Of a stretch of DNA of 64,000 nucleotides, positions 12,475 through 24,203 are shown one piece after another. A program made the position numbers and the translations under genes. The DNA is from Megamerina dolium (taxonomy: Eukaryota; Arthropoda; Insecta; Diptera; Megamerinidae), in assembly GCA_963854835.1 (NCBI GenBank), contig OY978525.1, positions 4,483,501 through 4,547,500 of the forward strand. The letters run 5' to 3'. Under the pieces are notes generated by a model. The model was given only the letters and a program-made list of their open reading frames with translations. It made no database searches and was not told the origin of the DNA. The number at the start of each line of letters is the position of its first letter. Position 1 is the stretch's first letter.

Positions 12475-12699
12475 TTTAAATAATTTTCACAGCAAAACAC
12501 AATTGTATATTTCCTTAATTTTTACTTTTAATCGACCACTTTTCTGTCATAAGTGATATTTTAAGCTGGTAACGCCATAACAATTTCAACCGAAAACAGT
12601 GGTGTACCACAATACCAAAAAATAGTTTGGTCTTGTTGAAGTCGGGTCGACTCTAAGACGACCAAACTGGGTTGAGTGGTGAACCGCAATAGGGGCAAT

Positions 12700-13174
12700 A
12701 ATTTTTTTGCGGATTTTTCAGTTAATATATGACCCTTAAAACCACTTCGAAATTTTTTCGAAGTGGTTTTTCGAATTTTGTGAAATTATTCTGAGACCAC
12801 CCGCAGCTTTAACGCTGTTTATTGATAAAAATTCTATCTATCTGATACATTTTATATGAAGCAACATGCAACAAGCAGCCTGCTACCTTCTAAACATTCA
12901 AATTTCCAATTTTAGCAAATAATACAATATTAAAATTGACAGCAAATAGTTGAACAATATGCTTTTTTCGAATTGGCGATCTACGCAGCTGTGCCGTGAC
13001 GTCGAACGCTTCAATTTAGGTACTAGCATTACAAGAGGGAACTCTACGAATAAATTTTCAATATTTTATTGTTATTATTATTATTATTATTTTTATTATT
13101 ATTATTAGATGTTAAGTACAAATTGTATACAAATAATGTTTAATTATGAGCATTACTTATTGATGTCATTTCAG
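12700..13174. other. Intron or 5' region before the DBH-like exons
   Basis: AT-rich, with an interrupted (ATT)n microsatellite at about 13064-13107. The missing N-terminal exons of the monooxygenase gene (signal peptide and first half of DOMON) were not found here or anywhere upstream in the window. Confidence 0.5.
13064..13107. repeat. (ATT)n microsatellite
   Basis: An interrupted ATT/TTA trinucleotide tract. Confidence 0.8.
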
Positions 13175-16100
13175 GATTGTCATGGCTCGACCACAGAACA
13201 AAATGCGGCACCCATTCAAGATGATACTCAAAATTACAATGTTATAGATGGCTTTCAAAATGCAACACATACACAAATTGAATTCACGCGTCAAATTGAA
13301 ACTTGTGATCCTTACGATTTGCCTTTGGGGGTAAGTTCATACTAAGTTGTGTACGAGTAAATATGTTATATGTAAATAAGAATGTACAAATGTATAGAGA
13401 ATACTTCACGTAACTTGGTACCAATAAAATAGAGGACAACAAAAAAAAAAAAAGTTCAAAGAATTTCAGACTACAATTTTGCAATTTTCAACACGCAATA
13501 GTAACAACTTAGTGACTACAAGTAGTAAATACAAGTAGCATGTACTACCTCCTAGATGGCTCCCCATAGTAAAGGATGATAATGATTTAAGTGCCACCAG
13601 GACATGACAAATACTCAAGCATTCAGTTTCTTAGTTTTTCTTAATTAAAATTCTGCGTTAAATACATTGTTGCTGTTGTTGTTGCATTGACTAAATTATT
13701 ACCGAATTAAATATTTCGTCTCTTATTAATATTAAGCATGCCATCTATATCACTGGCACTAAGACCTATTGAATGAATAACAATTTAATTTATGAAATTT
13801 ATTTAGAATTAATCTATCGTACTCACCATGTGACGTTTGTAGATCATCAGCATTTTTTCGATCCAAACTTTTATAGAATTGAATAAGTTGTCTATCTTGA
13901 CGCAATGTTGCAACACACAATGCCGGTATAAGACTAGATTGATTGAACTCATGATAAGTACAATAACGCAAAAGTAATTTGATCACCTGATAGTGGCCAC
14001 CATATGTGGCAAGTGTTAAAGCATTTTGACCTGCAATGAAATTATATAGAAAATCGAAATATATATAAAAAAAATTAAAATAAAACTCACTCACCATAAT
14101 AATTGATAGCTTTAACATTGCAACCAAAATCTAACAACACTTGTACACATTCATATTTACCCAAATAGCAAGCTTTCAGCAATGCTGTATTACCATAACG
14201 ATCCAATTCTTCCAGATCATATTGTTTAGTACGCGCCATTGCGCATATAATGCGCAATGAGCAAACATCATCTTGTGTGACACACTGAAGTGCTATACTT
14301 TCATAGAATAATTTATTTATTTTTTTATTATTTAGATTTTTTAATTGAATTAAAAAACAAACCATTCATTTTTGCCATAATTTTATTAGAATTATAATAA
14401 GAAATGTAACAAAAAAAAAAGTGCAGAGTTGAAATACCAAATACCGTTATCAGGCATACGGCAATCAAAAACACAGGGTTGGCAAATTATTTTGATTTCA
14501 ACAATTTGTAAATAAATCAAAATTCGATTTCGATTTTTAAAAATAAGATATCTTAACCCTACTAACACTATGAAAATTTTAATGATTTTTTTTCACCTAC
14601 CTCATTGTTCATCAAATTATAAGCAATTTATCAAAAATATATACAAATTTATTATTGCTTAATTGATAAGAACTCGTACTAGTTCAGAAAAAAAAATTAT
14701 TTTTATGAAAATTTCAATTAAATATTTAAATTTTTAACGACTTTGAAGAAAATGAGTACTTAATTCGGTCAGTATTATGCATATATTTCGCAAAAAATCT
14801 ACAAATTTATTGCTTAATTGATAAGGACTTGTATTAGTTCAGAAAAAAAATGATTATTATATTTTATGTTTAACCCAGTACACGTCCATATAGAATATTT
14901 CAACCTCCTTTCAAATCCACAAAGAAGTAAAAAAAAAATCAAAATTCGTAATTCCTAACCTAATTTGAAACATTTTGTCGTCAAAATTGCAAAACACGTA
15001 TTTTTTTAAGACTTTTTTTACAGGGAGAAATTTTGAATGTCATAATTTTGACATTTTGACACTTAATTTGTTATTCAATATTGTTTAACATTTGTGTAAC
15101 AATTTAATTTAAATTTTTAATTTATTTTATTTAAATCTTTAATCTCAACTATTATTTCTTTTGATCATTTTTTATTATCTTATCTTAGAGTGATACAATT
15201 AAAGTTTTATGGTCATTTGGCGATACTGATCCAATACATGGTAATCTTAAAGGACATGGTAAAAATCGTGGCTACAAACCGTTACATTTGTTGGGACCAA
15301 TGTTTCGTAAGAATTCAACACCAATGAAAAATCATAGTAGCAGTAGTAGTGATACACGCAAATGGGATGTCACCGTACAGAATGTTAGTTAGTTGCCATT
15401 AATTAATACAAATTACATTATATTCTAACTAATTAACCAAATTGGTATACATATTTGTACAGGTAACCATCGAAGCTGGCATGGATACATTATATTGGTG
15501 TAAAATAATACGTTCACCACCCACAATAACTGAAAAGCATCACATTATCGGCTATGAGGCATTATTAACACGTGAAAGGTGAGACGATGAACAAATGTTT
15601 GTCACAATTATTGTATTAACATAAAATAGATTAGGATAAAGTACACAAATTTTTTTTTTTTTTGCGTACTAAATTTATTCGCCATCATTTGCATTTATTT
15701 GTCAATAGATATCTGCTTGAGACATGTTTATACGTATTGACATTTATGCATAAATTTATACAACATATAATTCGTAAAATAGTTCAAGGAAATATGTTAA
15801 ATGTACTTCTTATACAATTCACAAGGACAGCGTTGTCAATATGATCAATATTAGTCGAAGAGATTGACATTTGAGTGAATCTGACGGAATATCCTGAATA
15901 GGAAGATGCGCATATAAATGTATAGATATATGATGTACAATGTACAACAATCAGAAGCAGATCCTGATTAAAAAAATTGTATATAAAGTTTATTGACACA
16001 AGAACCACAGGGAAATTTAGCAAACAATTTGTTTAAATTATATTTTCAAAAATTTTTAATGTCATACTAAAGGTTAAATTCGAACTAAGAAACTCAGAAC

Positions 16101-19100
16101 AAACAAATTATGACCAAAAATAATTAATGTGAGCGAAAAAAACTGCAATTATTTGAGTAAAAAATATATGAAAAATAAAATTTTTGTCGCTCTCAAATGC
16201 GACTTTCAGTTTCATAATTATAATATTTTAAGCTAGATTGTTTTTTATTTTGTTCTTTTTTCCCCCAAATTGTTAAAAATTGCATCATTTTTAAATTTAA
16301 ATGTAGCTTCAAAGATGAAAGACATGCAAAAAAGTATGTTTTCTGATTTTTTTCATTAATTAAGACATTAATCTATATCTTTCGATCTTATAAAATAGTT
16401 CTTTTTTAAAGGAATCCTTCATAAATAAACATTTTGCACCATCCTAAAAGTATGCAATCATAACGAAAAATGAACAAAAGTGCAAAAAATCTCAATATTT
16501 GTTCATGAATATTAATCACGTTATTCCAAAACTAAATGAATTCTATCAAAATGCATAATTAAATAGAATTTATTCTTTCTAATTCATTTTATCAATAGAA
16601 AATGGTAATATTAAACATTTTTCACTGCCCTAAAATTATGCAATCAATAAGAAAAATAAACAAAAGTGCAAATAATCGAATGATTCGTTCATTAATACGA
16701 AGTTATTCTAAAACTAAAGCTAACTAACTCATTTTAAACACCCTTTATATGCATTGCGTTTTATTCAATAACTCCCACTGAGACTAGTTAACTTAACTTG
16801 TCAATGAATACTTCAATTTTTCACAATAAACGCTTCGAAATCTAAACCGCTAAGGAAAAATGTAAATCTAAAATATTTAGGTTACATAAAATGTTACATA
16901 AATAAATATGCTTGATATACATATAGATAAATAGCTTTGTATATATGATGTACTATTTATTGTATTTATTGTACTGTAAAAAATATGTGTGTGTGTTAAA
17001 TAGAAAAAAATATATAAAATAAAATATTTACGTATGTACACATACACATACATATGCATGCATGTAAATATTTTTACACAAACCTAATGCGACAAAAAAA
17101 AGACAAATAAACCATTTCAGAAATGTTGACATCTGTCAATGGCATAGTACATATATAAAAAAAAAAATCCAAACAATACCAATGGTATTCTAGGGACTAC
17201 TTGTATTAAAAAGAAACTGTTTGGGTCGTACAGTAGTATGAAATTTGAATTTAAACTGATAAAATATATCCTAAAGTTATCATCAAAACTGCAATCGCCA
17301 TTAATGGCCTCATTTACCTTTTTGCATTTCGAAATAAAGTCACAATATCAGTTGTCAATCTAACATACACTAATTTTCCTTTGAATTTCTCTTACAATAT
17401 CTCCCATTCTTCAAATGCGTGATATGTATTAAAAAGATTCCAAAGGGCAAATCTTTTGTGACTGCACTTTTTCGCAAATTTTGTTATATACAGTTTTTTT
17501 TATTGTCTGAAGAATTGCCAATCACTTTTTGACAGATAGGCAACTTTAAATAGAACAAATTTTTGTATTTTTTGTCTCCTTCACAGAAGTCTATTACATT
17601 AATGATTGTGCTACAGCATTCATAATTTAAAAATAAATAATAATTTATTGTAACACGGTCACACCATCAAATATTTACCAAAAATATGACTGCACTTTTT
17701 CGCAAATTTTCTTATATACAGTTTTTTTTATTATCTGAAGAATTGCCAATCACTTTTTGCAGATATGTAATTTTAAATAGAACAAATTTTTGTATTTTTT
17801 ATCTCATTCACAGAAGTTTATTACATTAATGATTGTGCTGCAGCATTCGTAATTAAAAAATAAATAAAAATTTATTGTAACACGGTCACACCATCAAATA
17901 TTTACCAAAATTATGTTAATCTCTGTTTGTTCAAATATTCATTTCAAACCATTAACTAATTTCTAACTTAAGAGTTGCCAACTCAAAAATAATTCTACAA
18001 CTAAATATGTCTTCATGTGCTTGCTAGTTTAAGTACTATGTAGTTTTATAACTTTAAACTTAAAATATTTTATCATTTTCTTCTGAGAAATTTAACAAAA
18101 AAAAAAAAAATGAAAATATTTTAATTTTAAGGAATCAAATTTAACTCAAAATAAGTAGAAATATTTCAACAATTATTTCCTTTTTTTTTTCCTCTAGTGC
18201 GTAAGAGATGATCATATACAATATTAATCACAACTAAAGTTTTATTTTGCTCAACAGAATAATTGTCTAATGTAACATTTTCCACTGTGCAAATGTTGTG
18301 TAATTTTATTATATATTTACAATAATTTGAAATGTTTACATATATAATATATGGACCATTATACAATAAAGACATATTTCATCTCATTTGTTATGTTCAT
18401 TTTTATTTTATTCTCTAACATTTGAATTGCATTCATTTGTAGTTCCACAAATCAACCCTTAGTCCATCATATGACTCTATTTGAATGTTCAACAAAATCA
18501 TATCCCGGTTCGGATCCAGCATCATGGGAAGTTTGGGTTAAAAGTAGTGGTGCTGTATGCAATAGTAATTTACTAACGCCACGAGATTGGGACTCATGTA
18601 TAACACCAGTAGCGGTATGGTCAATTGGATCAAATGGTAATTACAGAGAGGAACTAAAAAAGAATTAAAAATAAATTTTATAAGTATGTGATGTAAAATT
18701 CTTATTTTAGGCGAATTTTTACCACAACATGTTGGTATACCATTGGGAGGAAAGACTGGCGCAAAATATTATATGCTGGAAATACATTATGATAATCCAA
18801 ATGAACAACAAGGTATGTGTAAAATTAACATTTTCGGTTATTTTCACCAAAAATTGAATTGTCATTGAAAAACAATTGAAATTTTGACATTTTCGTTATA
18901 AAAAGTCGTCTAACAAAATCAGATCTTCAATGAATATCGTCCGAAAAAATTGTTTTTCCTATTTTAAAATGCCTTTTAGTAAAATTAATGCTTTTGCTAA
19001 TCAACGACAATTGAAATGCACCATTTTCTCTATTTCATAAAAATAATAAATAGCTGTCAGTTGACATACGAGAATTCAATCATATCGTGTGACGCCATTT

Positions 19101-20616
19101 TTGTTGAAATCACTCTATGCAAATCTTGTACTAAACAGTCGCACTCATTTATTCTCACTTATTTATTACTTTTTCATAGTCATTGATCATTCTGGATTTC
19201 GTATACATTACACACGACATTTACGTCCAAATGATGGTGGCATAATGATTTCTGGTGTATCCGTATCCGATACACAATTGATACCACCTGGACAGAAATT
19301 ATATCGTAATATTGGTATTTGTGGACCATCTTGTTCGAATGTGGTGAGTTTTTTTTTTCTCTTTCTATTGTATAAATTCTATATAAATACATTTATCAAA
19401 TTACTTACAGATGTTTCCGGATGAGGGTATTAAAATCATTTCCGGTATTTTGCACTCACATCGTGCTGGTCGTAGAATGACATTGCGACATGTCCGAGCC
19501 GGCAAGGAGTTGCCACGTATCATTGAGGATGATAATTACGATGCCAATTATCAGCAAGTGCGTCAATTGGAAAATGAAACAGTAGTGTTACCAGGTGACT
19601 ATATTATCACTGATTGTGCTTATGAGGTGAGTTATTAATATTGATAAAAAAATTTTTTGTATTATTTATTGATTAAAATTTCAATTATTTTTCAACCATC
19701 ACCAATTAGACAATAAATCGTAAACGTCCCACTTTTGGTGGCTATTCAACAAAACAAGAAATGTGCTTATCATTCATTACGTACTATCCCAGAATTGAAT
19801 TGGCTGGTTGTTACAGCATGACACCAGTACGTGAATTCTTTGAAACATTCGGTGTATATCAATTTTATTCATTGAACATGACTGATGTGGAAAATCTCTT
19901 TTTATACAATGGGTTAGTACATAACTACTTGTGGCTACGGAACTATCATTGTCAGTAATAACATTTTTTTTTTGTTTATTAGCAATGTACTTGATTACAT
20001 ACCAAATACAATATATGCCAAGACGAAGAAGAATCGAGCTAATATGACTGAAGAGGATATACTTTATGAGGAATCCTTATTGAGTGAGTGCAATACAAAA
20101 ATAAAAATTTTGTTGTATAATATATTATAATCTATATTCCTCTTATATTTATGCATATTTAGATAAACTAATCATTTCGGATCCTGTTGAATTTCATGAT
20201 CGCACTTTTCTATCACATCTCAACCAGCTGCCATGGTCAGAGCCATTATTTACGAAACGTGTCGAACAAAGTATGATCGCTGGCAAACATATGACATTTT
20301 GTAGGGTCTCCAATGAATCTATATCCATTGTAAGTTTGAGTGTAATTCGAAATTGTATTAAAATTCTTCACAATCTTCTTTTTTTTCACATTTTTAGCCC
20401 TCTGAGATTATACGTTATCCGAATTTTACCACATTTGTAAAACCACCAAGTATATGTCCATATCAAATACTAATGGACAGTGCACCTCTTAGTTCATTGG
20501 GTATAGCCACCGGTAAATTACACTCACTGATGATATGGTATCCAATGATTGTGTTTATTATTTTGCGATTAATCTACTTGCGATCTCCATGCAATCTACT
20601 GGCACTTACTGTTTAA
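13175..20616 (+). CDS. DBH-like monooxygenase (MOXD1 homolog), 3' eleven exons; 5' end missing
   Basis: Exons: 13175-13330, 15189-15383, 15463-15578, 18443-18636, 18711-18812, 19180-19343, 19411-19626, 19710-19912, 19983-20083, 20163-20329, 20398-20616. They join without a frame break into 610 codons ending in TAA. The family hydroxylates substrates using two copper centres, ascorbate and O2, in the secretory lumen or outside the cell. The first exon is the second half of a DOMON domain (DCHG..., TCDPYDLPLG). Copper-centre ligands are all visible: His-His in LVHHMTLFEC, His in YMLEIHYDNP, His-x-His in GILHSHRAGR and Met in TKQEMCLSF. The C-terminus ends in a hydrophobic stretch (LMIWYPMIVFIILRLIYL) that could be a membrane or GPI anchor. 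Signal peptide and N-terminal DOMON exons lie upstream or outside the window. AATAAA at 21360-21365 is a likely poly(A) signal. The substrate is unknown. It resembles the MOXD1-like proteins more than dopamine or tyramine beta-hydroxylase, but a tree would be needed to be sure. Confidence 0.9.
13707..14378 (-). CDS. Small ankyrin-repeat protein nested antisense in the monooxygenase gene
   Basis: Exons on the minus strand: 14378-14363, 14292-14095, 14030-13827, 13765-13707, all with GT/AG borders and consistent phase, giving 158 aa (MAKMNALQCVTQDDV... to NKRRNI-stop). Residues about 30-90 form two ankyrin repeats: DRYGNTALLKACYLGKYECV followed by QVLLDFGCNVK, then GQNALTLATYGGHYQVIKLL. The tail after LQTSHG is short and polar. 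The gene sits wholly within the first intron seen in the host gene (13331-15188), on the opposite strand. Its first intron is about 70 bp. An alternative start at 14365 (MVCFLIQ...) would avoid that intron but adds an unlikely AT-rich leader. Function is unknown: ankyrin repeats bind proteins, and I do not recognise a named ortholog. Confidence 0.75.
15579..18442 (+). other. 2.9-kb intron of the monooxygenase gene
   Basis: AT-rich intron with donor GTGAGA and acceptor TTTGTAG. It contains a two-copy tandem duplication (17460-17914) listed separately. A minus-strand 69-codon open frame (18166-18375) has no recognisable features. Confidence 0.7.
17460..17914. repeat. Two-copy tandem duplication, 228-bp unit
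   Basis: The unit starting GACTGCACTTTTTCGCAAAT and ending near CACCATCAAATATTTACCA occurs at 17460-17687 and again from 17688 to about 17914 with only scattered differences. Each copy contains ACACGGTCACACCATC, similar to the Drosophila core-promoter Motif 1. High identity suggests a fairly recent duplication. Confidence 0.9.
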
Positions 20617-22763
20617 ACATTAATACTTTCACATATATGTTTTTGATTCTTGTATGTAACATAGGTAAATATTTACATATTATTTGTATTGTAAGTATAA
20701 AAGTTGCTATCGTGAAATTTATGTTTCGTGTGAAAACTGACTACATTGGCACACTAGTTTTTTTTTTTTTGTTTTTTTGTATTAAAAAATTTCATCTTCA
20801 CTTTTGCATGTACTCGTACAGTACTTCAGGAAAAAAGGAACGATCTCACACATAACAAAATGGCGAGAATATTCGTTTAGTATATTTAAATAAGTCAAAG
20901 GCACACATATTTGTTCAAAAAAATTCCAATAACAGACTAAACGACGGAAAATCTCCATTCCACCCCAAGAAAAACTTTTGAAGAATTTAATTATTTATTT
21001 GAATTTAAATTATGTTATTAGTTTCTTTTCCAATTTTTGTAGTCATACAATTTAAGTGTATAATACATTGGTACTTATTTTTGTTAAAGTCACTATAGGC
21101 ATAGTAAGTATATTGTAAAAGCATGTAAAATTTATATAAATTTAAGTTTTTATTTATAATTTATAATAGATAATATTTTTAATTATTACGAACTACTTAT
21201 ACATACATTCAAATCAATGTAGCTCAGTCACATTCAGATTTGTGTCATTTTATTGTAATATTTTGTACTTAAAATTAATTAAGATACTAAGCATACTAAG
21301 CAAAAAATAGTTTTTAATTATCAATCCAAAGATTTAGTGTTATAATCTGAAATGAAATCAATAAAAATTAATTTGTAAATTGTAATAATAGTCAAGTTTT
21401 TCATTTTTTGTGCATAATTAAGGATGTCTACTTGTTTTTTTTTTCTGTATAATTGGTAAATTGGTAAATATAATGTTCTCGAAACATATCTAGGAAATTG
21501 TTCTGGACAATTAGATAAAGTGATGCTTGGCCTTGGTTCTTAAGCTCATATTGTACAACGTCTATTCGAAATAACTAATAGTCTTTGTTGAACCCTCCCA
21601 TAGCAATTGTCGTATGATATCGATTTTGGATTCGGTATTAGTACATATCGGTTCTCAGAGTTTACCCATTATTTTATATATTATCTCAAAATAAGTGTCC
21701 TTTTGTCACTAACAATTTCTATGATGGTAGCTTTGATTCCGAATGAGAGCTTCGATAGTTCTTGTGGGAAAATAATGAACAAATGTCGTCGGATACAACA
21801 ATTTCAATAATACGTTTTTTCTTTGTACAAGTACAAAATTCGAATTTTAAATTCCTACTTTAATGTAAATAAAAAAATAAAAAGATTTTCAAATATAACG
21901 AAAAGTCTCAATTACACATTGGCAACTTAAGAAAAAATGATGCCAATCCATAAATTTATTTTAGAATTGGCAACACCAACCAAAGATTTGACAATCCACT
22001 TTATAGCATACTATAGCGCTCCTTTTCTAGCTCACACCCTTTGCAACCCTTCAAATTTGACATTAATGACGTGGTGCCCATTGCAAAATGAATTTATCAT
22101 ATTCAGCCGAAGAATTTTTCACAAAATTCTTATAAATTTCGTGTTATTTAAATTGAATAAAGTTCGAAATGGAAAATGTGTAAAATAATTCGAAAAACAT
22201 AAAAATCAAACTGTAGACTAATAAACAGATTTGAGGAGAAAAAAAAAGTAAACATCGGTAATTGGAACTTCTGAAAAAAGATTGCACCTAAAAGAGCAAA
22301 AGCAAGAAAAAATAAGTAGAATAGAATAAAAAATAAAGTAAAAGCTAAACGGCAGATACTAGCACTGAAGAAGTAGTGGCAACCGGAGAAACGTCAACAT
22401 TCACACCGACACATGCAATGGTTATGAATTGACATGGTTAAAAATGAAATACAATCAGAGGATGATTAAACGTAGTAATTGAGGCGCATCGACATTGACG
22501 ACGACGACAACAACGAAAGCAACGTCGATTTGGTGCTGTGAAGAGGGGTTTTCGCTTTTTAAAAGGCTTTCTTTATTTTTCTTTATTTTATTTGGTTTTT
22601 TGTTTTTTTTTTCTTGAAAATTACAATTTAGAAATTATTTGAACACACAAGAGGAGGATTATATTTATAAGAAGCACATGATTAGATAGTTTAAGAGTTG
22701 GGCGACGGTTTTATAGTGCATATAAAAAAAATACAAATATAGTACATATAAAAATAAGAAAAT
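20617..22763. other. 3' UTR of the monooxygenase gene, then intergenic DNA and Rer1 5' region
   Basis: Likely 3' UTR runs to the AATAAA at 21360. TTGGCAACACCAAC at 21967-21980 is similar to the motif seen before Gasz, SDHAF2 and Mlh1. The stretch 22200-22763 is A-rich and is the probable 5' UTR and promoter region of Rer1. No other gene is seen. Confidence 0.5.
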
Positions 22764-23966
22764 ATGATGAATGAAGACACAAATACGGCGCCATCCGGTG
22801 CCGGTGTGAGAAAATTTTTCCAACGATTGTCACAAGTAAGTATATCCCACGGAATATAGTTGCCACATGAAGGGCTACTCATTTCGCTTACAGCATTCTA
22901 ATTAAAGTATATATGAAACAATTGTTTCTAATCATGGTTAACTTGTGCGTTTATATTTTAGATGTACCAGTCCACACTGGATCATTGGACACCACATGCG
23001 AAACTCCGCTGGGCCGGTGCTGGTGTACTAGTGTTACTCTTCCTGCTCCGTATATTTTTGTATCAGGGCTGGTACATAATATGCTATGCGCTGGGCATTT
23101 ATCATTTAAATTTGTTTATTGCATTTCTAACACCTAAAATTGATCCAGAATTTGATCCGTACGAGAATGATGGTAAATATATACAAAATAAAATGAGTAA
23201 ATTGAACAAAATATAAAAAATGCAGATACTTTTTCCCAGCCAACCTAATGTACTGCTCACTTTTTATGCAAATATGCTTATTTGTGTACATAGAAAGGGT
23301 TGACAATCAACGATGCCATATTGTTGTTACCTTGTAAAGTCACAGAACTAATTGAATGTTATTACGGTGGGAGAATGTTTATAAATACACACCTTGTTGC
23401 ACTGAAATATTGGTCGATTATTGATTTGCCATACAATATTAATCGCTTTGTATTTAACCCATTTTTAAAAGTTATAACAAAAAATCAAGTATTTTGCTCA
23501 AATTGCATTTGGATTATATTTCATCAAAACAAACATATTAAATTTATATCCGATTTATTATCTAAATCGAAAATTTGCATTTCTTTTCCAGAAGATGGCC
23601 CCAATTTGCCAACACGTAATAATGAAGAATTTCGACCATTCATACGTCGTTTGCCTGAGTTCAAATTTTGGTTATCAATTACAAAAAGTACAATCTTTGG
23701 ACTGATATGTACATTCTTTGAAGCCTTCAATGTGCCCGTATTTTGGCCCATACTTGTGATGTACTTTATAACATTATTTTGCATAACAATGAAACGACAA
23801 ATTAAAGTGAGTTTTATGGCGATTCATTTTGAATGTACCCTCCTTATTAAAATGCATATTTTCTTCTCTATATTCAATATAGCATATGATCAAGTACAAG
23901 TATTTGCCATTTACACGCAATAAGCCACGTTATCAACGTGTAGGTGAACCAACGCCTGCAAAGTGA
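22764..23966 (+). CDS. Rer1: Rer1, ER retrieval receptor
   Basis: Exons 22764-22835, 22962-23172, 23592-23806 and 23883-23966 encode 193 aa, the usual size of the family. Rer1 is a four-helix Golgi membrane protein that returns ER residents and unassembled membrane subunits to the ER in COPI vesicles. Diagnostic stretches are LDHWTPHAKLRW near the N-terminus, EFRPFIRRLPEFKFW in the cytosolic loop and VFWPILVMYFITLF followed by MKRQIKHMIKYKYLPF at the end. Two ATGs lie in tandem at the start; either could be used. The stop is TGA followed by C and an open in-frame extension follows it (see separate entry). An AT-rich intron of 419 bp separates exons 2 and 3 and stays open in frame from 23300 into exon 3, but without conserved sequence. 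Confidence 0.95.
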
Positions 23967-24203
23967 CAATTAGCCGCACAGACACTGCAAAAATCACCAA
24001 GCGACAAATCGATTATGGATATTACGTCGACCGCTAACACCGTCAACGCCACTACCATTAACAATATCCATAAAGCCACAACAACGGCAGCATCAGCATC
24101 AGAACCAATAACTACAACAGGAGTGGCGATTAATTCAATTGCTACACCATCCGCAACAGCAACAAGTACAGCAAAACCACCGCAAATTATAACAATTGAA
24201 TGA
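23967..24203 (+). other. Candidate stop-codon readthrough extension of Rer1
   Basis: After the Rer1 TGA (23964-23966), whose context is TGA-CAA, the same frame stays open for 78 sense codons to a second TGA at 24201-24203. The predicted tail is rich in Thr, Ala, Ser, Ile and Asn (for example STANTVNATTINNIHKATTT). TGA followed by C is the most permissive stop context known in flies, and readthrough is common in Drosophila. No splice site is needed. It could equally be 3' UTR that is open by chance. Confidence 0.35.

Larger units (their letters stand above)
11518..12697. mobile_element. PIF/Harbinger element with near-perfect ends
   Basis: Terminal inverted repeats TGCCCCTATTGCGGTTCAC occur at 11518-11536 and, inverted, at 12679-12697. 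ATA flanks both ends as a possible 3-bp target duplication. The motif CAGTTTGGTCG is iterated in both subterminal regions (11548, 11658; related at 12624; inverted at 12659), and ATTGCSGTT-CAAC-type repeats occur at 11525, 11576 and 11636. Inside are two convergent gene remnants, a short Myb/SANT-like ORF1 (+) and a transposase N-terminus (-), the normal PIF/Harbinger arrangement. At 1180 bp it is shorter than autonomous elements, because the catalytic part of the transposase is missing. Confidence 0.85.
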